Source: Stigmatella ashevillena
GTDB lineage: Bacteria; Myxococcota; Myxococcia; Myxococcales; Myxococcaceae
Assembly (NCBI RefSeq): GCF_028368975.1
Contig: NZ_JAQNDM010000002.1
Location: forward strand, 5,202,425-5,266,424
DNA: 64,000 nucleotides
Direction of reading: 5' to 3'
A program made the translations under genes and the position numbers. Under the pieces are notes generated by a model. That model worked only from the letters and a program-made list of their open reading frames with translations, was not told the origin of the DNA and did no database searches. Shown piece by piece: positions 56,499 to 64,000 of the stretch (position 1 is the first letter of the stretch; each line of letters opens with the position of its first letter).

Positions 56499-56617
56499 GC
56501 CCTCGGACGCGTGCCTGCTGTTGAGCAATCCGAATCTGTCCTCTTGCGTCCCCTCGCGCCAACCCGGATGTTCTCCAGGCCGAGCCTGCTCTTCCCCTCA
56601 AGGCCTGAATCACCCCC

Positions 56618-57700
56618 ATGGACATCCACCTCCTGAAAGAACGGGCCCTCGCCGAGGGCTCCCCCGTCATCGACTCCGAAGCCGCCACCTTTATATGGCG
56701 CGGCACCCAACGCGTTTTCGTCTCGGGAGACTTCCAGGACTGGAGCGGCGAGCCCCTGCCCCTGGAGCGGGTCGCCCCCGGCCTCTGGGCCCGGACCCTC
56801 TCCCTGCCCCATGACGCCTATGTCGAGTACGCCCTCACGGACGCCAAGGGCCGACGGCTCAAGGACCCGCTCAATCCCCTCCTCGTCGACAACGGCATTG
56901 GCGGCCGCAACCACTTCTTCTACATGCCCGGCAGCGCCCCCACCCCCCTGGGCCACCGCGCACGGGGCGTCCCCCGGGGCCGCCTCACCCGCCACCGCGT
57001 GGAGACCTCGGAGTTCGCGATCGGCTCCTCGCGCCAGGTGGTCCTCTACCAGCCCCCCGTTGCCGGCCCCTGCCCCCTGGTGGTGGTGCTCGACGGACTG
57101 GACTACCTGAAGCTGGCGAGCCTCGCCACGGTGGTGGACAACCTCATCCACGCGCAGCGCATCCGCCCCGTGGCGCTCGCCTTCGTGGCCAACGGCGGCT
57201 CCGCCCGCACCGTGGAGTACTTCTGCAGCGAGGCCACCCGCTACTTCCTCCTGCGCAAGGTGCTGCCCCTGGCCCACGAGAAGCTCCCCCTCGTGGACGA
57301 GCGCCGCCAGCCCGGCGTCCATGGGGTGCTGGGCGCCTCGCTGGGCGGCCTCATGGCGCTCTACCTGGGGCTGCGCTCCCCGGAGGTCTTCGGCCACATC
57401 CTCAGCCAGTCGGGCGCCTTCGCCCTCCCGGGAGAGGGGGACACCAACGTGTTCCCGCTCGCCCAGGTGCCTCCCGCCGCCCCCCTCCAGGTGTGGATGG
57501 ACTGCGGCGTCTTCGAGCAGCTGCGCGAGGGCAACCAGCGCATGCTCCCCGTGCTCACCCAGGCCGGGCACCGCGCCGAGTACTGGGAGTACAATGGAGG
57601 CCACAGCTACGCCGCCTGGCGCGACGATGTGTGGCGCGGCCTGGAGTGGCTCTTTCCACTTCGCTCCGTGAAAAATTCCAGACGGACTGGAGGTAGGTGA
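56618..57700 (+). CDS. Esterase with N-terminal glycogen-binding-like (E-set) domain
   Basis: Alpha/beta hydrolase of 360 residues. Residues about 20-100 form an E-set/CBM48-like domain (FIWRGTQRVFVSGDFQDWSG), as in enterochelin esterases. The hydrolase part has the nucleophile Ser241 in GASLGGLMAL and the catalytic His329 in NGGHSYAAWRDD. This is the Fes/IroD or esterase-D type. Whether the substrate is a siderophore or another ester is not visible; no siderophore genes are nearby. No signal peptide, so cytoplasmic. Confidence 0.85.
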   Translation: MDIHLLKERALAEGSPVIDSEAATFIWRGTQRVFVSGDFQDWSGEPLPLERVAPGLWARTLSLPHDAYVEYALTDAKGRRLKDPLNPLLVDNGIGGRNHFFYMPGSAPTPLGHRARGVPRGRLTRHRVETSEFAIGSSRQVVLYQPPVAGPCPLVVVLDGLDYLKLASLATVVDNLIHAQRIRPVALAFVANGGSARTVEYFCSEATRYFLLRKVLPLAHEKLPLVDERRQPGVHGVLGASLGGLMALYLGLRSPEVFGHILSQSGAFALPGEGDTNVFPLAQVPPAAPLQVWMDCGVFEQLREGNQRMLPVLTQAGHRAEYWEYNGGHSYAAWRDDVWRGLEWLFPLRSVKNSRRTGGR

Positions 57701-57778
57701 CATCCTGCGGCATGCTGGTGTGGTCAATCCCACTGCCGGTGGGAGTTGCCCGACACCGCCGTGCCGAAGAAACCGCTC

Positions 57779-60700
57779 ATGAATCAGGCCGGGAACCCTC
57801 CTCCCGGCGAACGGGAGCCCTCTCCCCTCGAAACGGCGCCCACGCTGCCGGGACGCACCACGCCCTCGGCCGTGGACGTGCCCGTCCTGCCGCTGGCCCC
57901 CATGGAGGCGGACCGCTACACGCTCACCGGGGAGCTGGCGCACGGGGGCATCGGCCGCATCCTCCGGGCCCGGGACCGGCGCCTGGACCGGCCCGTGGCC
58001 ATCAAGGAGCTGCTGTCGCCCGGCCGGGACACCGAGGCGCGCTTCATCACCGAGGCCCTCGTCACCGCCCGCCTCCAGCACCCCTCCATCGTCCCCGTCT
58101 ACGAGGCCGGGCGCTGGCCCACCGGCGAGCCCTTCTTCGCGATGAAGCTCGTCGCGGGCCGCTCGCTGGCGGACATCCTCGCCGAGAAGAAGACGTTGGA
58201 GCAGCGGCTGGCGCTGCTGCCGCACGTGCTCGCGGTGGCCGAGGCCATCGCCTATGCCCACACTGAGCGCATCATCCACCGGGACTTGAAGCCGGCCAAC
58301 GTGCTGGTGGGGGACTTCGGGGAGACGGTGGTCATCGACTGGGGGCTGGCCAAGGATCTGGGCCGCGAGGGCACCGGGCCCGAGGCGCTCCCCCTGGCGG
58401 GCGGGCCCGTGTCCCAGCAGGGGAGCCTCACCCGGCTGGGCACCGTCATCGGCACCCCGGCGTACATGCCCCCGGAGCAGGCCGCCGCCCACCCGGTGGA
58501 CGAGCGCGCCGATGTGTACGCCCTGGGCGCCATCCTCTACCACCTGCTGGCGGGCGCTCAGCCCTACGACGGAGGCTCCTCGGATGAGATCCTCGACCAG
58601 GTGGTGAAGCACCCGCCCCTGCCACTCGGCCAGCGCCAGCGCGGCATTCCCGAGGACCTGCTGACGCTGGTGGCCAAGGCCATGGCGCGTGAGCCCTCCC
58701 AGCGCTACGCCACCGCGCGCGAGCTGGCGGAGGACCTGCGGCGCTTCCAGACCGGGCAGATTGTCGGCGCGCACGTGTACTCGCTCCGGGAGCGGGCCCT
58801 GCGCTTCGTGCGCCGCTACCGCGCGGCCATGGCGGTGACGGCGGTGGCGCTGCTGCTGCTGGCCAGCGTGGGCGCGGTGAGCGTGCGGCGCATCGTCGCC
58901 GAGCGCGACCGCGCCGAGCGCAAGCAGGCGGAGGCCGAAGCAGCCCGGAGCGACGCGGAGAACACGCGGCGGCTGGCCCTGGAGCGGGCCGACGAGCTCA
59001 CCCTGCTCCACGCCCGCGCCGCCGTGGAGAAGGATCCCAACGAGGCCATCGCTTGGCTGCGGAGCCTCTCGCCCCACTTCACCAAGTGGCCCGCGGTGCG
59101 CATCCTCGCCTCGGATGCGCGCTCGCGCGGCCTCGCCACCGTGCTGCGCGGCCACACGCAGACGCTGGACGACATGGCCTTCACCCGGGACGGCCGGCGC
59201 CTCGTCTCGTCCAGCGACGACCACACCGCCCGCGTCTGGGAGCTGGAGACAGGCGAGTCCCGGGTCCTCTCCGGACACACCGATGAGGTGTGGCGGTTGG
59301 TGCTCTCACCAGATCAGCGGTTCGTCGCCACCGCCAGCAAGGACCGCACCGCGCGCCTGTGGGAGCTGGACACGGGCAAGAGCCAGGTGTTCGCGGGCCA
59401 CACGGGGCCCGTGGATGGCATCGCCCTCACGCCGGACGGACGGCACCTGCTCACCAGCAACCGGGGGGATGACCTGCTGCGCCTCTGGAATGTGGCCACC
59501 GGAGCACTGGAACGGACCTTCCCGACGGGCATGGGGGCGCTCGGCCAGCTCAAGAACTCGCCCAACGGGCGGTATGTCCTCGTCCACTCCCTGCGGCAGC
59601 CCCGCGCGCAGCTCTGGGATTTGGAGCGGGGCACCTCGCGCACGCTGGAGCACGGGGGGACGATCCGCGCCCTGGCCTTCTCTCCTCTCGGAGACACCGC
59701 CGTCACGGGGGGCGAGGACCAGACCTTGCGTCTGTGGGACGTGCGCACGGGCCAGGGCCGGGTGCTCGGCGAGAAGCTCGGCGTCCTCTACGCCGTGGCC
59801 TTCTCTCCGGACGGGAAGCAGCTGGCGGCGGGCAACGGAGACGGCCTGGTGCGGCTGTGGGAGACCGCCACCGGCCAGGGCCGGCTGCTGGGCCAGCATG
59901 AGGGGCGCGTCAACCGGCTCGCGTTCTCCCCGGATGGCCAGCGGCTCGCCTCCGGCAGCGATGACCGCACGGCCCGGGTGTGGGAGCCCAGCACCGGCCT
60001 GAGCCGGACCCTGCACGGACACACGAGCGCGGTGCACCCCATCGCGTTCACCCCGGACGGGCAGCGGCTCGCCGTGAGCGGCTATGACGGGACCGCGCGC
60101 ATCTTCACCCTGTCCACCGCCATGGACCGGGTGCTCGCCAAGGTCCCTGCCCCCCTGCACACCCTGGCCGTCTCCCGGGACGGGCGGCGCCTGGCCGCCG
60201 CGGGCACGGACGGCTCCCTGCGGCTCATCGACGCGGGCACCGGGGACATCCACCTCCTGGAGGTGCCAGATCCGGAGAACACTCGGAAAATGCCTCTGGA
60301 GTTCTCCCCCGAGGGCCGGTGGCTGGCCCTGGGAGGCCGCGCGGGAAGAATCCACCTGTGGGACGCCGCCTCGGGGCAAGCCCTGCGCACACTGGAGGGC
60401 CACCTCGCCCCACTCTCCGCGCTGGGCTTCTCCCGGAATGGCCGCCAGCTCGCCTCCGCGGACATGGGCGGCGAGGTGCGCCTGTGGGAGCTGGAATCCG
60501 GCCAGGGCCACTCACTGGGATGGCACGCGGGGGCCGTCCAGCGGCTCACCTTCTCGCCGGACGGAAGACACCTCGCCTCGGGGAGCGCGGACACCACGGT
60601 CCGCAGATGGGACCTGACCCAAGGAGGCTTTCAGGAGCTACGGGCCCATGAGGACGCGGTGGGGCCCCTGGTCTTCTCCTCGAATGGGCGGCAGCTCGTC

Positions 60701-61174
60701 AGCGGCGGCATGGACCACACGCTGCGCTTCTGGGACCTGGCGAGGGGCCAGAGCCAGCGGGTGGACATCAGTGGCAACGGCGTCCTGGAGCTGCTCCTGA
60801 CCCCCGGCGAGCGGTTGATCAGCGCGAGCCTGAAGGACAGCATGGTGCGGCGCTGGGAAGGCCGCACGGGCCAGGCCCTGCCCCCGCTGCGAGGCCACCA
60901 AGGGGACATCACCGCCCTGGCGCTCTCCCCGGATGGACGGCGGCTGGCCTCGGCGAGCGCGGACCGGATGGTGCGGCTGTGGGATCTGGAGAGCGGCGAG
61001 AGCCGGGTGCTCCGGGGGCACACCGCGCGGGTGACGGGCGTGGGCTTCCTGAACGACCAGACGCTCGTCTCGACCAGCGAGGATGGGACGGTGCGGCTCT
61101 GGCCGGACGAGCTGCCCATGAGCCCCAGGGCGCTGCGCACCTGGCTGGAGCAGACGGCGGCCACCCCGCCCTGA
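57779..61174 (+). CDS. Ser/Thr protein kinase with WD40 repeats
   Basis: Membrane protein of 1131 residues. The Hanks-type kinase domain (about 45-330) has the glycine loop LAHGGIGRILRARD, Lys76 in VAIKEL, HRDLKPANV with Asp169, DWG in place of DFG (VVIDWGLAKD), and the APE-like GTPAYMPPEQ. One membrane helix follows (AAMAVTAVALLLLASVGAV, about 350-370). The outer part holds about 14 WD40 repeats (SPDGRRLVSSSDDHTARVWEL). Such receptors are common in myxobacteria and sense protein or cell-wall signals. ATG 57779 is chosen; TTG 57746 and GTG 57761 are alternatives with poor ribosome sites. Confidence 0.93.
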   Translation: MNQAGNPPPGEREPSPLETAPTLPGRTTPSAVDVPVLPLAPMEADRYTLTGELAHGGIGRILRARDRRLDRPVAIKELLSPGRDTEARFITEALVTARLQHPSIVPVYEAGRWPTGEPFFAMKLVAGRSLADILAEKKTLEQRLALLPHVLAVAEAIAYAHTERIIHRDLKPANVLVGDFGETVVIDWGLAKDLGREGTGPEALPLAGGPVSQQGSLTRLGTVIGTPAYMPPEQAAAHPVDERADVYALGAILYHLLAGAQPYDGGSSDEILDQVVKHPPLPLGQRQRGIPEDLLTLVAKAMAREPSQRYATARELAEDLRRFQTGQIVGAHVYSLRERALRFVRRYRAAMAVTAVALLLLASVGAVSVRRIVAERDRAERKQAEAEAARSDAENTRRLALERADELTLLHARAAVEKDPNEAIAWLRSLSPHFTKWPAVRILASDARSRGLATVLRGHTQTLDDMAFTRDGRRLVSSSDDHTARVWELETGESRVLSGHTDEVWRLVLSPDQRFVATASKDRTARLWELDTGKSQVFAGHTGPVDGIALTPDGRHLLTSNRGDDLLRLWNVATGALERTFPTGMGALGQLKNSPNGRYVLVHSLRQPRAQLWDLERGTSRTLEHGGTIRALAFSPLGDTAVTGGEDQTLRLWDVRTGQGRVLGEKLGVLYAVAFSPDGKQLAAGNGDGLVRLWETATGQGRLLGQHEGRVNRLAFSPDGQRLASGSDDRTARVWEPSTGLSRTLHGHTSAVHPIAFTPDGQRLAVSGYDGTARIFTLSTAMDRVLAKVPAPLHTLAVSRDGRRLAAAGTDGSLRLIDAGTGDIHLLEVPDPENTRKMPLEFSPEGRWLALGGRAGRIHLWDAASGQALRTLEGHLAPLSALGFSRNGRQLASADMGGEVRLWELESGQGHSLGWHAGAVQRLTFSPDGRHLASGSADTTVRRWDLTQGGFQELRAHEDAVGPLVFSSNGRQLVSGGMDHTLRFWDLARGQSQRVDISGNGVLELLLTPGERLISASLKDSMVRRWEGRTGQALPPLRGHQGDITALALSPDGRRLASASADRMVRLWDLESGESRVLRGHTARVTGVGFLNDQTLVSTSEDGTVRLWPDELPMSPRALRTWLEQTAATPP

Positions 61175-61243
61175 GGGGCCTGGAGGCACGGAATGGACCG
61201 CGAAACGGTCCACTCCGCGCCCGGCCCCTCCTGGACACCGGCC

Positions 61244-64000
61244 TTACTGGCCCAGCACCCAGTGGATGGAGTTGTTCAAGAGCTTCCGGGCCACGGCGGC
61301 CGGCACCGTGGGGCCCGTGTAGGGCGTCCCGCTGATGCCATTGTAGAAGCCCACGTTGATCACCACGACCCGGCCCCCCAACGCATTGGGATTCTCATAG
61401 GCGGTGATGACGGGCCCCAGCGGAATCCCGCTGTTGGCGATGATTGCCGAGGCAAGCACCGCGGGAGGCTCGCTCGCCTTGACTTGCTTCAAGTCGATGT
61501 CGAGCGGGTATTGGAACATCGTCCCCTCGATGCCCGCGACCACCGGGTGCCCCGAGGTGGGAATGCTCACCGTGTGAAGGACGGTCGACCCGTTGCTCAG
61601 GTTCGTCAGACGCGTCATGGCCTCCCAGGCGGCCTGGGGCGCGCCGGACTGCCGGGCCCAGGTGATGTCATCTCCCGTGACGATGAGTCCCCCGCCCTGA
61701 GCGAAGAACTGGGTCAGCGTGTTGACGGTGGTGACGCTCTCGACCGGCGCGGTGAACGTCAACAAGACGATGGCGTCGTAGCCCTCCACCTGCGCGGGCG
61801 TCAGTCCTCCCGCCCCCAGCTCCAGCGTCGAGTAGGAGATCCCCAGCGCATCCAGGTACGACTTGACCAGGGCATACTCCTCGCTGCTGCCCTGCCATGA
61901 CGTGGGCTGCTGGACGAGCAGGACCTTGAAGGCGGGGCCATCGCAGATGTCCCGGTCTCCCAGCGGGTTGAGGTGCCCCTCGGCGTTGCCCGTGAGCGAG
62001 CGGGCATAGAGGCCTCCATCGAAGCTGCCGTGGGTGAAGTTCACATGGGCGTTGGGGGCCAGCAGCGTGCCCCACAAGCCGTAACCCTGAGCGTTGATGG
62101 ACGTGGCATCCACGAAGTTGAAGAGGACCCCGCGCTGATCGATGCCGCCGCTGAACGAGTGGCCCCCCGCGAGCGTGGCCGAGGCGCCCCGGATGTTGAG
62201 CACCGCCAGGGAGCCCGCGGGCGCGTCGATGGACAGCAACACGGCGCCGGTGAAGTCACTGGCATTCACGTTGAAGACATTCACATCGGGCGCGGAGCCA
62301 CTCAGCATGAGGCCTCCCCAGGACTCGCGCCGGGTGATGCCATTGGCGGACAGGCTGGCCAGCCGGGTGGACAGCGCGCGCACCTCGGCCCCCCGAGCGG
62401 CGAAGTCCACGGGAGTGCCCTGGGCGGGAGCGCCCCGGACATACGTCACGTTGCCGGCGCTGTAGGTCCCGCCATACGCGGCATCGCCCCAGACCCCACC
62501 GTGAGAGAGCGTCAAATTCCCGCCGGCCACCAGCACGGGCGCGGTGTCCGAGGACGGCAGCTTCCAGCCCACGGAGAAGTTCGTCATGGAGATGTTGCCA
62601 CCGGCCGCCACGCGGCCCTCCACATCCGTGCCCAGAGTGTAGTCCCCCGTCACGAACACGTTGTAGTCATTCAGGCGGACTTCGATGCACGCGGGCGGAG
62701 GCAGACACTCCAGGGTCACCGGCGCCGAGGTGGCGTTGTTGCCCTCGCTGCACTCCAGCTCACGCCCATGGCCCGTGCCATCGTCATCCGCCACGGCGAA
62801 GACGTCGACCGCCCCACCCGACGCGGGGTTCAGCACGATCGAGGCCACGGCCTGAGCACCCGCAGGGATTCCCGCCGCCACCGTGGCCACCCCGAGCAGG
62901 GTGCCGCCGGAGGCCGGAGCACCGGCGTAGAAGGCCACCTTGAGCCCCGCCGCCACCGGGGAAGGTCCCGCGTTGGCCACCTGGACGCTCAGCGTGAAGT
63001 CCTGCGTGGCCGCATCACACGTGCCCGTCACCTGCGAGGCCGTGAGATCCACCGGCCCGGGGCAGGAATCACACACATCGCCCAGCCCGTCGCCATCGGC
63101 ATCCGCCTGGCCCGGGTTGGGCGTGGACGGGCAGTTGTCGTTCTCGTCACAGACGCCATCGCCGTCGCCATCCGTGCACTCGTCACAGGCATCCCCGAAG
63201 CCGTCGCCATCGGAGTCCGTCTGGTCCGGGTTGGGAACGGACAGGCAGTTGTCATCCTCATCCAACACCCCATCCCCGTCGCTGTCGCTGGAGAAACCGT
63301 TGCGGCAGCACGCCACGCCACCCGTCGAGGGGTTGGAGTGCACCACGGCGAAGGTCTCGCAATAGCCCGTGTCATCGGCACTGCCCGGCAGATTGCAGGC
63401 CCAGCCCTGGCTCGCGATGCCCTGGCAGAGGTTCTCCGAGAACCGGTTGAGCGGGTTGCAGGCTCCGGACGGGATCGAGCCATAGTTGCCACAGCCAAAC
63501 ACGTCATTGGAGACATGCTCCGTCTGCAGACACCCCACCGCGCAGGTGCGCGAGGTGCACGCCGCGTCGACCCGCGTCCCGGTGGCGCACGCGCCGCAGC
63601 CGGTGCTGCTCTGACGGGTGAGGAAAAACAGCGGCGGATCGCTGGGCTTCGTCGCGCCCCCACATCCGGACACCGAGGCCCGCTGCACGTCGTTTGCGTC
63701 CAGACAGACATGCCAACCGGGCGCGCACAGGTCGGCGACGTTGCAGCCTGCACCCGAGCGGTTGCTGCCATCATCGCCCGCGCCCCGCCCACAGGCCGGG
63801 TTGCGGGTGTCCTGAGGCACCATGCCCGGACAGTCCGGGGCCTCCGCCGGAGCGAACAACGACACACCGGGAACCGTCCAGGCACCGCCACAGCCGGCGA
63901 TGTTGGGGTAGGACGCGACATCCGTGAACCCCTCCCGCTGGCCGTCCGCGCAACCATTGGCGTTCACCAGGGACGTGACGGACGCCAGGTTTCCACGCGA
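61244..64000 (-). CDS. Large secreted protein: TSP3 repeats, choice-of-anchor A domain, GATase-like end (5' end outside window)
   Basis: The frame is open to the window edge, so the N-terminus and signal lie beyond it; over 900 residues are visible. The order is a cysteine-rich part (GCGGAWTVPG, GCGACATGTRVDAACTSRTC), calcium-binding thrombospondin type 3 repeats (DSDGDGVLDEDDNCLSVPNP, DGDGDGVCDENDNCPSTPNP), a CARDB-like domain (FTLSVQVANAGPSPV), a choice-of-anchor A domain (NDYNVFVTGDYTLGTDVEGR), and an end resembling a ThuA/glutamine-amidotransferase fold (KVLLVQQPTSW, GGLIVTGDD). It is likely a surface or matrix protein. Confidence 0.8.
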   Translation of the reverse strand, partial: SRGNLASVTSLVNANGCADGQREGFTDVASYPNIAGCGGAWTVPGVSLFAPAEAPDCPGMVPQDTRNPACGRGAGDDGSNRSGAGCNVADLCAPGWHVCLDANDVQRASVSGCGGATKPSDPPLFFLTRQSSTGCGACATGTRVDAACTSRTCAVGCLQTEHVSNDVFGCGNYGSIPSGACNPLNRFSENLCQGIASQGWACNLPGSADDTGYCETFAVVHSNPSTGGVACCRNGFSSDSDGDGVLDEDDNCLSVPNPDQTDSDGDGFGDACDECTDGDGDGVCDENDNCPSTPNPGQADADGDGLGDVCDSCPGPVDLTASQVTGTCDAATQDFTLSVQVANAGPSPVAAGLKVAFYAGAPASGGTLLGVATVAAGIPAGAQAVASIVLNPASGGAVDVFAVADDDGTGHGRELECSEGNNATSAPVTLECLPPPACIEVRLNDYNVFVTGDYTLGTDVEGRVAAGGNISMTNFSVGWKLPSSDTAPVLVAGGNLTLSHGGVWGDAAYGGTYSAGNVTYVRGAPAQGTPVDFAARGAEVRALSTRLASLSANGITRRESWGGLMLSGSAPDVNVFNVNASDFTGAVLLSIDAPAGSLAVLNIRGASATLAGGHSFSGGIDQRGVLFNFVDATSINAQGYGLWGTLLAPNAHVNFTHGSFDGGLYARSLTGNAEGHLNPLGDRDICDGPAFKVLLVQQPTSWQGSSEEYALVKSYLDALGISYSTLELGAGGLTPAQVEGYDAIVLLTFTAPVESVTTVNTLTQFFAQGGGLIVTGDDITWARQSGAPQAAWEAMTRLTNLSNGSTVLHTVSIPTSGHPVVAGIEGTMFQYPLDIDLKQVKASEPPAVLASAIIANSGIPLGPVITAYENPNALGGRVVVINVGFYNGISGTPYTGPTVPAAVARKLLNNSIHWVLGQ

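Noticed and set aside
56309-59278. 989-codon minus-strand frame spanning esterase and kinase genes
   Set aside because: Crosses three well-supported genes on the plus strand and has shadow composition.
59115-61174. DNA repeats in the WD40 region as a repeat array
   Set aside because: They are codon-level repeats of protein blades inside one gene, not a CRISPR or tandem DNA array.

Overview
The window is a GC-rich, gene-dense chromosomal segment that looks myxobacterial (Cystobacterineae-like: Stigmatella, Cystobacter, Archangium or Myxococcus relatives). The evidence is very high GC with strong third-position bias, many lipoproteins and sensor kinases, a Ser/Thr kinase with WD40 repeats, SitA/SitI-type kin-discrimination genes, and a complete aibR-aibA-aibB-aibC-mvaS operon. 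That operon makes isovaleryl-CoA from HMG-CoA and is best known from Myxococcus xanthus. I saw no rRNA, tRNA, CRISPR array or intact insertion sequence.

Layout. 1-6.7 kb: a lipoprotein, a membrane PAS histidine kinase, a TolB-like beta-propeller protein, a lytic transglycosylase-like/amidase lipoprotein and a metallophosphoesterase. 6.8-8.9 kb: an overlapping AAA ATPase plus TOPRIM/DUF4276-like pair, AT-richer than its surroundings and a candidate defence module. 8.9-10.2 kb: a 69-residue precursor with two TTxxxxEE core modules divergent from an ATP-grasp ligase, i.e. a minimal plesiocin-type graspetide locus. 10.2-16.1 kb: two tandem, overlapping hybrid kinases of the same architecture. 16.3-22.8 kb: an AT-richer accessory island with a decayed SitA-type toxin beside an intact immunity gene, a DUF3223 protein, a SitA6/SitI6-like pair, two coupled unknown genes, a relic of the kup 3' end, and a 465-residue protein carrying a perfect IQ motif.

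22.9-30.5 kb is mostly core: kup, truncated globin, 5'-3' exonuclease, DUF4398 and OmpA-like envelope proteins, a GNAT enzyme, DUF1338, macro domain and TPR proteins. 30.6-35.3 kb: the aib/mvaS operon with a 16-bp palindromic operator before aibR and a hairpin terminator after mvaS. 35.4-37.4 kb: an intact SitA-type toxin and Imm11-like immunity gene, related to the decayed pair at 16-17 kb. 37.6-49.6 kb: a large lipoprotein, a GNAT enzyme, a GH3 beta-glucosidase divergent from a SusC/SusD pair (a polysaccharide-utilisation-like locus) and a secreted M28 peptidase.

49.9-64 kb: an RCC1-repeat protein, then a tightly coupled three-gene operon (RelA/SpoT-like nucleotidyltransferase plus two STAND/AAA ATPases) preceded by a large inverted repeat. 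After it come an esterase, a Ser/Thr kinase with WD40 repeats and a large secreted TSP3/choice-of-anchor-A protein that runs off the window end. The two best candidates for new biology are the RelA/SpoT-STAND-STAND operon (51.6-56.5 kb) and the graspetide locus (8.9-10.2 kb). Family assignments come from reading motifs by eye; no database search was run.
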